A program made the position numbers and the translations under genes. The notes beneath the pieces are model-generated. The model ran no database searches, was not told the origin of the DNA, and was given only the letters and a program-made list of their open reading frames with translations. Source: Pollutimonas sp963706785 (lineage in GTDB: Bacteria; Pseudomonadota; Gammaproteobacteria; Burkholderiales; Burkholderiaceae_B). Taken from it: 64,000 bases of DNA. The stretch is taken from contig CAVPNJ010000002.1 of assembly GCA_963706785.1 (NCBI GenBank), forward strand, positions 620,001-684,000, written 5' to 3'. How positions within the stretch are numbered: position 1 is the stretch's first letter; the number at the start of each line of letters is the position of its first letter. Positions 43,812-52,142 of the stretch are shown in pieces.

Positions 43812-44755
43812 AAGCGATGGGTCCGTACGTTTTCAATAAAATAACGCCAGCCCGTCTTGTGAAAACGATGAAATATATCGGCCAATCCACGTGGCATGAA
43901 CACTACCGCGGCGACAATCACCACGCCAAAGAACAGGCCCGCGATGCTGGTAACTTCACTGGACAGAATTTCAGAAATGCCTGACAAGGCAAATGCGCCC
44001 ACGACAGGGCCGAAGATAGTTCCCGCTCCGCCAAACACGGCCATAATGATCATCTTCACATTAAGGCTGATGTCAAACGCGCTTCCGGGGTCCAGAAAGG
44101 TGATCCAGTAAGTATGGATGCCTCCGGCCAGTGCGGTAAAGAGTGCGGAAAGCACAAACGCCAGCACCTTATACAGCGTCGTGTTGACGCCCATGACCGC
44201 TGCCGCTTCTTCGTTTTCACGAATGGCGATCAAACCGAAACCCAGGCGGCTACGCGTTAACCAGGCTATCGTCAGAGTGGCCAGCACCAGCAAGCCCAGC
44301 GATAATTCATAAAACAAAGGGTCGTTATTGAGCGGCGGCAGCACCAGACCAATGTTGCGACCAGCCAGCTCTACATTAGAGACGATGGCTGTCATGACCT
44401 GCGCCAGCGCCAGGGTGGCGATGGCGAAATAATGTCCCCTTAGTCGCAGCACGGGCAACCCAAGCAGCACTGCAAAAGTCACTGCCATGACAGCGCCAAA
44501 GGCTAAACCGACGCCAAAAGGCAACTGCCACTGCACCATTGCGATGCCCACACCATAGCTTCCCAGGCCATAGAATACTGAATTACCAAACGATGCATAA
44601 CCGGTGTAACCACCGATGATATTCCAGCCCTGAGCCAGCACAGCCAGCAGCAGGGCGTTGATGCCGAACTGAATCAGCACGTCGGAAGCAAACCACGGCA
44701 CACCAGCCAGTACGGCGAGCAAGACGAGCAATCCGGCAATGCGCAAGACCTTCAT
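43808..44755 (-). CDS. livM: Branched-chain amino-acid-type ABC permease (LivM)
   Basis: 315 residues with about 8-9 transmembrane helices. LivM features: GYTGYASFGNSVFYGLGSYGVGIAM and FVLSALFTALAGGIHTYWITFLDPGSAFDISLNVKMIIMAVFGGAGTIFGPVVGA (the EAA-like segment). Inner membrane. Forms the translocation pore with LivH. Confidence 0.92.
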   Translation of the reverse strand: MKVLRIAGLLVLLAVLAGVPWFASDVLIQFGINALLLAVLAQGWNIIGGYTGYASFGNSVFYGLGSYGVGIAMVQWQLPFGVGLAFGAVMAVTFAVLLGLPVLRLRGHYFAIATLALAQVMTAIVSNVELAGRNIGLVLPPLNNDPLFYELSLGLLVLATLTIAWLTRSRLGFGLIAIRENEEAAAVMGVNTTLYKVLAFVLSALFTALAGGIHTYWITFLDPGSAFDISLNVKMIIMAVFGGAGTIFGPVVGAFALSGISEILSSEVTSIAGLFFGVVIVAAVVFMPRGLADIFHRFHKTGWRYFIENVRTHRL

Positions 44756-45615
44756 GTCGTTTTCCCAAGCAAGCCGCTAGGGCGCACGATAAGCACCAAT
44801 ACCAAGATACCGAAGCTGGCCACATCGGAAAAGGTCGGGCCAACATACAGCGCAGTCAAAGATTCCACTATGCCCAGAAACAAGCCGCCCACAATCACGC
44901 CCAGCGGGTTTTCAAGGCCGCCAATAATGGCGATGGCGAAACATTTTGCGGTGAGCGTGGCACCGATATAGGGATTGATCTGTGACACGGTGCCATATAA
45001 TCCGCCAGCCGCGCCTGCCAACGCCAGGCCCAGCCCGAATGTCATGGCATACAGATGACGCGGCTCGACCCCATACAGGCGTGCAGCAACCAGATTTTGC
45101 GCCGTGGCGCGAATGGCCCGGCCAAGTCGGCTATGCAGCAAGAAAAGCCACATTCCAACTGTAAGTGCCACGGCTACGGCAAAGGCGGCGAGCCGAACGA
45201 TAGGCAAAGTTACGGGCCCCAGTGTGAAATTGGTGCCCGCATAAACCGGATTAATGGTGCGAAAATCGGCTGAAAATATAAGCTGTGCCAGATAAGTCAA
45301 CACCACTTCCAAGCCGAAAGTGATGAGCAGCGTATTGAACATGGGCGCACGCACAATCAAATTCAGCAGCCCGCGCTGTATTGCATAGCCCAGTGCGAAC
45401 ATCATCGCGGCCGTGACCGGCAAACCAAGAAAAGGGTCGATACCGACATTCATATACAACAGCCACGACACATAAGCACCGACCATGATGAAGGCGCCGT
45501 GGGCCAGGTTCACAATATTCAGCACGCCCCACACCAGTGCGAGGCCCAGCGCCATCACGGCATACAGTCCACCCAAAAGTATGCCGTTAACCAGTATTTG
45601 TGCGAGCAAGTCCAC
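44752..45615 (-). CDS. livH: Branched-chain amino-acid-type ABC permease (LivH)
   Basis: 287 residues, eight hydrophobic helices. LivH features: GGLYAVMALGLALVWGVLNIVNLAHGAFIMVGAY at the start and LAGAAGGLYGTVSQINPYIGATLTAKCFAIAIIGGLENPLGVIVGGL. Begins 29 bases after the binding-protein gene. Ligand could be a branched-chain amino acid, amide or an aromatic carboxylate. Confidence 0.92.
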   Translation of the reverse strand: MDLLAQILVNGILLGGLYAVMALGLALVWGVLNIVNLAHGAFIMVGAYVSWLLYMNVGIDPFLGLPVTAAMMFALGYAIQRGLLNLIVRAPMFNTLLITFGLEVVLTYLAQLIFSADFRTINPVYAGTNFTLGPVTLPIVRLAAFAVAVALTVGMWLFLLHSRLGRAIRATAQNLVAARLYGVEPRHLYAMTFGLGLALAGAAGGLYGTVSQINPYIGATLTAKCFAIAIIGGLENPLGVIVGGLFLGIVESLTALYVGPTFSDVASFGILVLVLIVRPSGLLGKTT

Positions 45616-45644
45616 GGATTTTTCTCCATGAAAATAGGTAGCAG

Positions 45645-46859
45645 CTAGTGGCGTGCGCTCCAGGCAGGCATGGGGTATTTAGGTTGGTTGATCAAGCCTT
45701 TGGCGCCATAGATTTCCACAAGCTTATCGCCCTGAACCTGCACCACAACCTGCGGAAGATTTATTTGCCCGTTCTTGGAGAAGGCGACAGGCCCGTAGAG
45801 CGTGTCGAGCTTGATCTTTGTCAACTCATCGCGCACCTTCTGTGGGTCGGTGGATCCGACGTTCTCCATGGCCTGTACCAGCACCTCGACATCGGCTACA
45901 CCCGACGCAGCATGGTAATCAGGGTTATAGCCGTACTTTGCCTTGTATTCTGTCGCAAACTTCTGGGCGTCGCCGAACCAGCGATCCTTAAGTTCAGGCG
46001 AAGGCAACCAGGGCGTCATACCAAATGCATAATCGGCATCGCTGCCCAATGCCTTGCGAAAGTCCTCGCTGGGCACACCCACGGTAAAGGAATACAGCTT
46101 GGGCGCAACCGCCAGGCTCTTGGCCTGCCGCACGAAGTTCAAGATCTCGGTTTCATGCCCGGCCACCAGTACAACGTCAATCTGCTTGCTTTTGATTTGT
46201 GAGAGCAGGGTGTTGAAGTCGCTGTTATTGGTGCTGTAGCGCTCGTCCATCGCAATGTCCAAGCCTGCCTCTTTCAGCATGGGGCGCGTACCCTGTGCCA
46301 CCGACACGTCGAACGCGTCGTCGGCGTATAGCAAGGCGACGGTTTTTGCCGCTGGCTTGAGCTCTTTAAGCATGTCGATGGTACTGCCAAAGTAGTTGCT
46401 GGCAGGCGCCAGGGTTCCAAATATATATTTGAAGTTACGCGCAAAAATTTGATCGGACGCGCCACCGCCCTGAACCATGGGCACCTTGTATTTTTCAGAT
46501 ACGGCAGAGTCGGCAAGGGCAAAATTGCTGGCAAATGGGCCGAGCAATAAATTTACTTTGTCTTGGGAAACTAATTGAGTGTATTGCCGCACGCTAAGAT
46601 TAACGTCCGACTGGTTATCATAAAGCTTGAGAGCCAACTTATGAGTCTGGTCTCCGATTTTTACGCCTCCGGCGGCGTTTATTTTATCGACCGCTATCTG
46701 GTAGGCGTCACGGTAGTATCGTCCGGTGTTGGCCACCGGCCCGGTCAACTGTATTGATGCACCCAACACGATGTCTTGGGCATGTACAGCCCCGATCGGC
46801 AAGGCGGTAAAAAGAGCAAGCGTCAGGCTGGATAGAAGCAGGGATGTGTTCCGTAACAT
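45645..46859 (-). CDS. Periplasmic ligand-binding protein of the Liv-type ABC transporter
   Basis: 404 residues, type-I periplasmic binding fold (Peripla_BP_6). Signal peptide ends near AVHAQD (about 28). Family segments: IVLGASIQLTGPVANTGRYYRDAYQIAVDKINAAGGVKI, VNLLLGPFASNFALADSAVSEKYKVPMVQGGGASDQIF and YADDAFDVSVAQG. First gene of the operon. Ligand not predictable; many Alcaligenaceae copies bind aromatic acids or branched-chain amino acids. Confidence 0.9.
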   Translation of the reverse strand: MLRNTSLLLSSLTLALFTALPIGAVHAQDIVLGASIQLTGPVANTGRYYRDAYQIAVDKINAAGGVKIGDQTHKLALKLYDNQSDVNLSVRQYTQLVSQDKVNLLLGPFASNFALADSAVSEKYKVPMVQGGGASDQIFARNFKYIFGTLAPASNYFGSTIDMLKELKPAAKTVALLYADDAFDVSVAQGTRPMLKEAGLDIAMDERYSTNNSDFNTLLSQIKSKQIDVVLVAGHETEILNFVRQAKSLAVAPKLYSFTVGVPSEDFRKALGSDADYAFGMTPWLPSPELKDRWFGDAQKFATEYKAKYGYNPDYHAASGVADVEVLVQAMENVGSTDPQKVRDELTKIKLDTLYGPVAFSKNGQINLPQVVVQVQGDKLVEIYGAKGLINQPKYPMPAWSARH

Positions 46860-46999
46860 AACGTCGTCTCCTAAAAGAACTCCCTCTATTACCCAAAGTC
46901 TCCCTGCAGCAATGATAGTCTTTTATAGCGTGTCTGGCCTCCGTAAAATAGACTAAACAAAATCAGGTTCAACTCCCTTGAAGAAAGCGAGCCGACTCA

Positions 47000-47212
47000 T
47001 TAACCATGGTCCGACGATCCTGGTGTCAGCGCGCCATGTCGATCTCCCGAAAACCCGGCCGCACAGCCTACGTGCGCGCCACTTTGCGCCCGGAGTGCAT
47101 GATCCACTGGGCCGCAGGCTGCGGATCACTTAAAAGTGCTGGAACGCGAGCAAGTCCTGATGCGCAGCGACGACACCGGTTTTTGCGCGGCAACTGTAAA
47201 CCATAGCTGGCT
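47000..47212 (-). pseudogene. Decayed fragment of a TnpS-like tyrosine recombinase
   Basis: The minus strand carries, in three shifted frames, KPVSSL, AHQDLLAFQHF, DPQPAAQWIMHSGRKVART and then LTP. These match residues 84-134 of the intact recombinase at 6142-7350 (KPISSL, THEDLLAYQHF, DPQPAAQWIMPRGRKVAR, LAP). The nucleotide sequence also lines up (compare 47092-47165 with 7011-7085). Stops and single-base deletions break it, and no catalytic part is present. So a relative of the module at 6-8.5 kb once stood directly left of the dif-like site. Confidence 0.72.
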
Positions 47213-47224
47213 CGAGCGCTCGAG
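47211..47224. repeat. 14-base perfect palindrome 41 bases left of the dif-like site
   Basis: CTCGAGCGCTCGAG is self-complementary. It separates the recombinase fragment from the dif-like site. Purpose unknown. Confidence 0.4.
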
Positions 47225-47264
47225 CATTATGAAGTCCAAAATAACGCTCCTTGCATCGTATTTA

Positions 47265-47292
47265 GGTACGCATAATGTGTATTATGTAAAGT
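47265..47292. other. dif: dif-like chromosome-dimer resolution (XerCD) site
   Basis: 28 bases in XerC-spacer-XerD format: arm GGTACGCATAA (47265-47275), spacer TGTGTA, arm TTATGTAAAGT (47282-47292). Against the E. coli dif (GGTGCGCATAA, TGTATA, TTATGTTAAAT) I count 24 of 28 identical bases, with the inner parts of both arms intact. A match of this length is far beyond chance. XerC and XerD resolve chromosome dimers here with FtsK, and integrative elements (IMEX) use such sites. A true dif marks the replication terminus. An alternative is a dif copy left by an Xer-dependent element. Confidence 0.82.
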
Positions 47293-47395
47293 CATTGATT
47301 TAGAAGGCTGTTCGCGAATGTACGCGTCTGTTCAATTAAAACTATGCGTATATTTCAACTAAATTCTCACCTTCAGCTGCTGACTGTCCATCTGT

Positions 47396-47519
47396 TGTCG
47401 AACTCCATTCAATTTGATATATACGTCACTCAATTTGAATTTGAAAGTGAGAAGAAGCCCGCGAACTAAGCCTGATGTCGAACTTCATTCAATTTGGTCA
47501 GAACGCCGTCCGATTTGGT
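47396..47519. repeat. Two imperfect direct repeats, 80 bases apart, possible IS-end remnant
   Basis: The block TGTCGAACTCCATTCAATTT at 47396 recurs as TGTCGAACTTCATTCAATTT at 47476, and each copy continues with a second ATTTG about 17 bases on. Multiple subterminal repeats starting TGT are typical of IS21-family ends, but no transposase is left. The IS assignment is inference. Confidence 0.45.
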
Positions 47520-47587
47520 CCTGAATTGGCGTCTTGATGAATCAAAAGACAGCGGTCTTTTAAGAGCCTTACCGTTTCCGAAAGTCC

Positions 47588-47751
47588 AATCTGGGCGACA
47601 CGACCCTATTGGTCGGTGACCTCGGTCTGCTCAGTGCCGGAACGGACATTCATGTTACGGCAATCGGGGGGACCCGGTGCAGCTCGCTCTCATTGGCGGA
47701 CGGCCGGCGCAAGGCGAGATCCTGTTCTCCGGGCCATTCGTCTTTAAATAA
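47588..47751 (+). pseudogene. C-terminal remnant of a pirin-like gene
   Basis: Frame one gives NLGDTTLLVGDLGLLSAGTD; a shift then gives PVQLALIGGRPAQGEILFSG and PFVFK before a stop. Pirin C-terminal cupin halves end in LLGGEPLxEPIVxxGPFVMN, which this echoes. The N-terminal half is gone. Recognised by motif memory only. Confidence 0.5.
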
Positions 47752-47871
47752 GTGGGCATTGCACCACCCGACAGGCAGTGCGAAAATGGTCGAAACAAAG
47801 GGGCGGGCGTCCTAAGACGAACTTGAAAGCCCAAGCGGATGCGCTCGGTGATCGGAGTCTGGAGGCATGTC

Positions 47872-48297
47872 ATGTACCGCATTGTCCCGCCCTTTCTTGG
47901 CATGATCTGCCGCGTTCTGGCGGTCGCCGCGCTGCTGCATTTGGGCATGGCCCATTCGCAGGAAGGCCCCTCGGCAGCCAGCATCGGTGCCGACGGCGTG
48001 CAACGCGTCACCATCCTCGGCGGCAGCTACTTCTTCCATCCGGATCGCATCACGACGCGCGCCAACGAGCCGTTGGAAATCAGCATCAGCGTCGAGCCTG
48101 GCATGATCCCTCACAGTTTCGTGCTGGATGGGCCCGACGGCCGGCACTTGGTCAACGTTGAGTTGAGCACCAAGGCGCAGATCATTCACCTGAGTTTGAA
48201 GGCTGGCCACTACGTCTTCTACTGCCCCAATAGGCTGTTTTGGCTCAAAAGCCATCGCGAGCGGGGCATGGCCGGCGTGATGGAAGTGCGGGGATAG
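47872..48297 (+). CDS. Exported cupredoxin-like type-1 copper protein
   Basis: 141 residues. Signal peptide (about 1-28, ending GMAHSQ). Mature cupredoxin with copper ligands in the order His (MIPHSFVLDG), Cys (YVFYCPN), His (LKSHRERGM) and Met: a full type-1 set. Start 47872 with GGAGG at 47861-47865. The gene is intact although the genes on both sides are broken. Probably an electron carrier or copper-binding accessory protein; the following broken gene starts 3 bases after its stop. Confidence 0.78.
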   Translation: MYRIVPPFLGMICRVLAVAALLHLGMAHSQEGPSAASIGADGVQRVTILGGSYFFHPDRITTRANEPLEISISVEPGMIPHSFVLDGPDGRHLVNVELSTKAQIIHLSLKAGHYVFYCPNRLFWLKSHRERGMAGVMEVRG

Positions 48298-48300
48298 CGA

Positions 48301-48690
48301 ATGAGGTGGTGGCTGCTGACCGCGACACTTCTGACCTCCTTCGCCATGGCCGAAACTCTGACCGACGCCCTCACCCGTTTTGACGCGCTGCACAGCTACC
48401 AGGTCACACTGCGTTCGACTGCGACCTCGGGGGATCGACAAGTGATCCGTTACTTTTACCGCAAGCCGGGCTGGGCCCGGATGGATTTCGTGACGCCGCA
48501 CAGTGCCGCCGTGCTGGTCTACTCCCCGGACACCTAACGTGCGCGCCTATGGCCTTTCGGCCTGCACCACTGGCCGACGCTGGACCTTTAACCCGACGAC
48601 CCCCCTGCTGCGCGGCCCGCAGGGTCGCCGCGTCGATCGTTCGGATGTGGGCGTGCTGCTGGCCGACGACAACTTGTTGCTACACCTGCC
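48301..48690 (+). pseudogene. Frameshifted exported LolA/DUF1571-like gene
   Basis: Starts intact with a signal peptide and LTDALTRFDALHSYQVTLRS, GDRQVIRYFYRKPGWARMDF, then a TAA at 48535 where the reading should pass YSPDT. The continuation is found in other frames: RARLWPFGLHHWPTLDL, then LLRGPQGRRVDRSDVGVLLA. At least two frameshifts and a stop. The intact family (periplasmic, lipoprotein-carrier-like) is of unknown function. It was probably in one transcript with the cupredoxin. Confidence 0.65.
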
Positions 48691-48699
48691 GCAGCGTGC

Positions 48700-48984
48700 T
48701 GCCGCTGCGCCTGATCTTCGTCGCCCGGATCACTCGAGTGGCCCCGCAACGGCTGATTGAAGGCCGGGTCGAAGGCGAACTCGTGGGCGTCGGCCGCTAC
48801 GACTTCAACCATTGCGGGGGACTGACTACGGTCAGCGTCGACAGGCAGGTGCATACAACCAGTCGCTGGCTGAATCGGATGGGGCCGTTGGCGGCGCCCT
48901 TGTTGCGATGGAATCACGACCGGCTGATGCGCAACGGCGGCCGGGGGGTTGGCGCGCGATCTCGCCCGCCGCCTGGACGTGTAA
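48700..48984 (+). pseudogene. C-terminal SRPBCC (polyketide-cyclase-like) fragment with frameshift
   Basis: Frame one reads VAPQRLIEGRVEGELVGVGRYDF and TTVSVDRQVHTTSRWLNRMG, then APLLRWNHDRLMRNGGRG; a shift in a run of G residues leads to LARDLARRLDV and a stop at 48982-48984. This is the C-terminal half of the START-like SRPBCC fold (pattern WxVxTTxxWMN..PxxRWNHDxVM). The N-terminal half is missing or merged into the broken gene before it. Confidence 0.62.
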
Positions 48985-49162
48985 GGGCACGTACATCGTG
49001 ATACCAAAAGGCACTTGCCACAGGGCTTAAGTGGGCGTCCTATTTCAGATGTGGTGGCCGCCAGGCCCAGGAAGCCGCGGTCCAAGCTGGACAAGTTATG
49101 CAGTCGGTATGACGGGGCTGCCCGCCCTTCCCCATAGCGAGTATTTCAACCAGGAGTCCTCC

Positions 49163-49549
49163 ATGAAAGTCAACCCCGTCGTATGGTTCGAGATCTATGT
49201 GCAGGACATGGCGCGTGCGCGCCGGTTCTACGAAACCGTATTCCAGTGCAAGCTGGAACCCATGGCCGCGCCCAAGGGCGAGCTCAGTACAATGGAAATG
49301 ATGAATTTCCCGATGGCGATGGACGCGCCGGGGGCCGCCGGCATGCTGGTGAAGATGGATGGTGCGCCGTCCGGCGGCCTGGGCACGTTAGTGTATTTCG
49401 CGTGCGAAGACTGCGCCGTGGAGCAATCGCGCGTCGGGCAGGCGGGCGGCAAGGTGTTCAAGCCCAAGTTCTCGATCGAACCCCACGGCCACATCGCCTT
49501 GGTGAGCGACACCGAGGGCAACAACATCGGCCTGCATTCCATGAAATGA
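49163..49549 (+). CDS. VOC (glyoxalase/bleomycin-resistance) family protein
   Basis: 128 residues. Vicinal-oxygen-chelate fold: NPVVWFEIYVQDMARARRFYETVF at the start, GTLVYFACEDCAVEQSRVGQAGGKVF, then IALVSDTEGNNIGLHS. Start 49163 with CAGGAG. Intact, in a neighbourhood of broken genes. Function unknown; such proteins range from dioxygenases to metal-free binding proteins. Confidence 0.8.
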   Translation: MKVNPVVWFEIYVQDMARARRFYETVFQCKLEPMAAPKGELSTMEMMNFPMAMDAPGAAGMLVKMDGAPSGGLGTLVYFACEDCAVEQSRVGQAGGKVFKPKFSIEPHGHIALVSDTEGNNIGLHSMK

Positions 49550-49566
49550 AGCGCGCATGGTAAAGC

Positions 49567-50230
49567 TTATCGCAACGCCATAACAGGCTTCGCAACGAAT
49601 GCGGTGCGTGGATAGTTGTAGACCGGGCCGGGAGAGCCAGACTGCTCGATGTGGCCGCCTCGCATGACGATGATATTGTCCGACATGGCCAACGCCTCTT
49701 CCAGATCGTGCGTGACGTAAAGCGAGGTCACACCAAGACTGTGCTGCGACTCCAGCAGCTCGATACGCATTTCCGCACGCAGCTTCGCATCCAGGTTGGA
49801 CAGTGGTTCGTCGAACAGCAACGCCTGCGGCAAAAAGGCGCAGGCCCGGGCCAAGGCCACGCGCTGCTGCTGTCCGCCGGATAACTGCGACGCGTTACGG
49901 CTGGCGTAGGCCTCCATCTTCACCAACGCAAGCGCCTGGCCGACCTTTTTCTTGATTTCGGCCGCGCTTTTGCGTCTGACCCTCAGGCTATAGGCGACAT
50001 TTTCGAAGACTGTCATGTGCGGCCAGATCGCGTAAGACTGAAAGACATCGATAGGCCGCGCTGCTCCGCCGGCAGATTCATGCCCCGCGCCGAATCGTAC
50101 ATGGTGCGCCCGCCGATGTGGATCGCTCCCCCGCTGGGCCGCTCCAGCCCGGCGATGGCCCGCAACGTAGTGGTTTTTCGGCAGCCGGACGGCCCGAGCA
50201 GCGACCTCGAGCAAAGTTAAGCAGATCATG
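49567..50230 (-). pseudogene. Broken ABC-transporter ATPase (UgpC/PotA-like)
   Basis: The downstream frame gives FQSYAIWPHMTVFENVAYSLR, LSGGQQQRVALARA, LLFDEPLSNLDAKLR and VTHDLEEALAMSD. Before it, in another frame, lie LLGPSGCRKTTTLRAIAGLE and IHIGGRTMYDSARGMNLPAEQRG. One base is lost at about 50045. The Walker A glycine is replaced (GCRKTTT for GCGKTTT). The N-terminal 30 residues and the C-terminal TOBE region are missing; the reading ends at MALR. No partner permease or binding protein is near. Confidence 0.82.
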
Positions 50231-50453
50231 TCCGACCGAGCATAGCACTGGAAAATTTCGCGCACCATACTGGATACAGTAAGCCGCCCCTCGATTCCGT
50301 ATTGTTAGGATCTAGGCAGCTAAACATGGTTAAATTACCTGGATAATCCATTCACTATCAATATAAATACCTCTTTACCGTATGCGGGACAGGCGGACAG
50401 ACAATTCCAGACATGAGTCAACCTAGCTAGATTCAATCCATTCAGAGCCAATA

Positions 50454-50879
50454 ATGCTAACCATCGCGATCGTAAATTTCGCAGTTGTGATGACGGCCGT
50501 GGTTGTTCATTACGAGTTCTTATTTCGATTGACTATGTTTGCCCCTGTGATGAAAGCTACACATCGATTCAGAATTGTCTTTGGTGTTTGTGGAGCGCTC
50601 GTCGCACACTCGGTTGAGGTGTGTATATTTGCCGTTGCCTACTATTTTATGAGTCGGGCACATGGTTGGGGTCTTTTAACAGGCAACTTCGACGGCAGTA
50701 TATTGGACTGTGTCTATTTTTCGTTCACTACGTTTACGACTTTAGGATTTGGTGATATAGAGCCCATCGGCGCGCTAAGGTATTTAACAGGACTCGAGTC
50801 ATTGACCGGACTGGTACTCATCTCTTGGACAGCCTCTTTCTTGTTTGTTGAGATGCAAAGGTATTGGCATCCGCGTTAG
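50454..50879 (+). CDS. Two-helix potassium-channel-like protein
   Basis: 141 residues. An N-terminal helix (LTIAIVNFAVVMTAVVVHY), a second helix at about 42-62 (GVCGALVAHSVEVCIFAVAYYF), the pore region YFSFTTFTTLGFGDIEP and a last helix LTGLVLISWTASFLFVEM. TTLGFGD is close to the K+ filter (TVGYGD), with Phe for Tyr. This is the Ion_trans_2 family without regulatory domains. Monomer size suggests a tetrameric pore. ATG at 50454. Confidence 0.8.
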   Translation: MLTIAIVNFAVVMTAVVVHYEFLFRLTMFAPVMKATHRFRIVFGVCGALVAHSVEVCIFAVAYYFMSRAHGWGLLTGNFDGSILDCVYFSFTTFTTLGFGDIEPIGALRYLTGLESLTGLVLISWTASFLFVEMQRYWHPR

Positions 50880-51052
50880 CGTAGATATAAAGCAAATTAT
50901 TAGGAACATCCAGACCAGCGCCGATACGGCGCCTATGGACTCCAGTGCCGATCGCGGACATCGGGCGTATCTGCGCCAAAAGGCGATTGAGAACATGAGT
51001 GAATCTGTGTAATCTTCCACCATAATCTATCTGTTCCGGGGCTTTCTTGCCC

Positions 51053-52000
51053 ATGCGCCTTAGCATCTGGCTTCTCGCGATAGCTGCCTTCGGCCTGTCG
51101 ACTACCGCGTCGGGCCAGCAGAACTTGCGCCTGAATCAGGATGATTTACAAAAGCGCGCCAACGGTGTTCTGGCGCTGATGTCGTTTTCCATCGTTCCCG
51201 ACATCACGACTAGCTCTTTGAGGATTGACAGCGGCGGTGGATCGACCACGGGGTCGAGTGGGTTCTTAATGACTCAGCTCGGAGGCGGCGACACGTTCTC
51301 CGATTCCTTCCCCGTCTACTTGGAAGGCGTGCTGGCCGCCAGCCGCTACGATCCGACCTTCGTGGCCACCCAAGGCGCGGAGGAGCGCCGCATTCGGACT
51401 AAATGGAACAGCATTTCTGCCACTGGCGGTATAGGATGGGACTTCAAGCTGACCGACGAGTTGAAACTGCGGCCTATCTTCAATTTTGCTCTCGGCACTG
51501 TTGCCAGTGACTTGAGCGTGGCTAGTTGGTATACGGGGCGCGAGACTGGCAAGGATATTCAGTTCCTGGACCGGGGCTCGCTCAACGCTTACGGCCTTGG
51601 CGGATCGGTAATGCTGGATTATGAGCACTATCGGCCGGGCTATGAAGTCGACGTAGAGCTGCGCTATTCCGACATCCGGCTGCAGAGTTTCAACAGTTCC
51701 GCCGCCGTACGCGGTCACGCTACGGCACAGTCTGCGAATCTTTGGGCGCGTTACCGGGCCCCAACCGGAATCGTGCTGCTGCAACGGCCCCTACGTTATG
51801 TGCTGGAGCTGACGCATTCCGAATTTCTGGGCGATCAACGCGGCATTCTGGGTTTTGATCGATTGACCTCGGTTGGGGTCGGCCTAGAGCTCGATTCCAG
51901 CGCGTACAACATGATCATCACGCGTACCCGCCTCGTGGGGCGATACGTATTCGGAAATAATATATCGGGCTTTTCGGTTGGCTTGGCGGTTAGTTTCTAG
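51053..52000 (+). CDS. Exported autotransporter-like beta-barrel protein of unknown function
   Basis: 315 residues. Signal peptide (MRLSIWLLAIAAFGLSTTAS, then GQ). The rest has alternating polar/aromatic beta-strand pattern, with GGIGWDFKLTDELKLRPIFNF and YELEVELRYS-like strands, and ends in SVGLAVSF, a C-terminal Phe typical of Bam-assembled outer-membrane barrels. A low-complexity SGGGSTTGSSG stretch precedes the barrel. I start at the ATG at 51053; a TTG two codons before is possible. A hairpin follows. Confidence 0.65.
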   Translation: MRLSIWLLAIAAFGLSTTASGQQNLRLNQDDLQKRANGVLALMSFSIVPDITTSSLRIDSGGGSTTGSSGFLMTQLGGGDTFSDSFPVYLEGVLAASRYDPTFVATQGAEERRIRTKWNSISATGGIGWDFKLTDELKLRPIFNFALGTVASDLSVASWYTGRETGKDIQFLDRGSLNAYGLGGSVMLDYEHYRPGYEVDVELRYSDIRLQSFNSSAAVRGHATAQSANLWARYRAPTGIVLLQRPLRYVLELTHSEFLGDQRGILGFDRLTSVGVGLELDSSAYNMIITRTRLVGRYVFGNNISGFSVGLAVSF

Positions 52001-52024
52001 GTAAGCCGATCCGCAATGTTAAGT

Positions 52025-52045
52025 GCTTGACACACCTTGTCAAGC
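52025..52045. terminator. Hairpin downstream of the barrel-protein gene
   Basis: Stem GCTTGACA (52025-52032) / TGTCAAGC (52038-52045), loop of 5, 25 bases after the stop. No clear T-run. Confidence 0.5.
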
Positions 52046-52142
52046 GAGTATTCTTCCATAGTACAAGCTAGGTATTATTCACGTACTAGTGCGATTCTTG
52101 GTGGTATGCCCAACTGATTGACTTTCCTTGCAGGAGACGTCT

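Noticed and set aside
47585..47871. Short plus-strand ORF (68 codons from 47609) as a real gene
   Set aside because: It is one frame of the broken pirin-like C-terminus and has neither a ribosome site nor a complete domain.
47812..48501. 229-codon minus-strand open frame
   Set aside because: Shadow of the cupredoxin and the broken gene after it; composition looks random and the plus-strand frame has a signal peptide and copper ligands.
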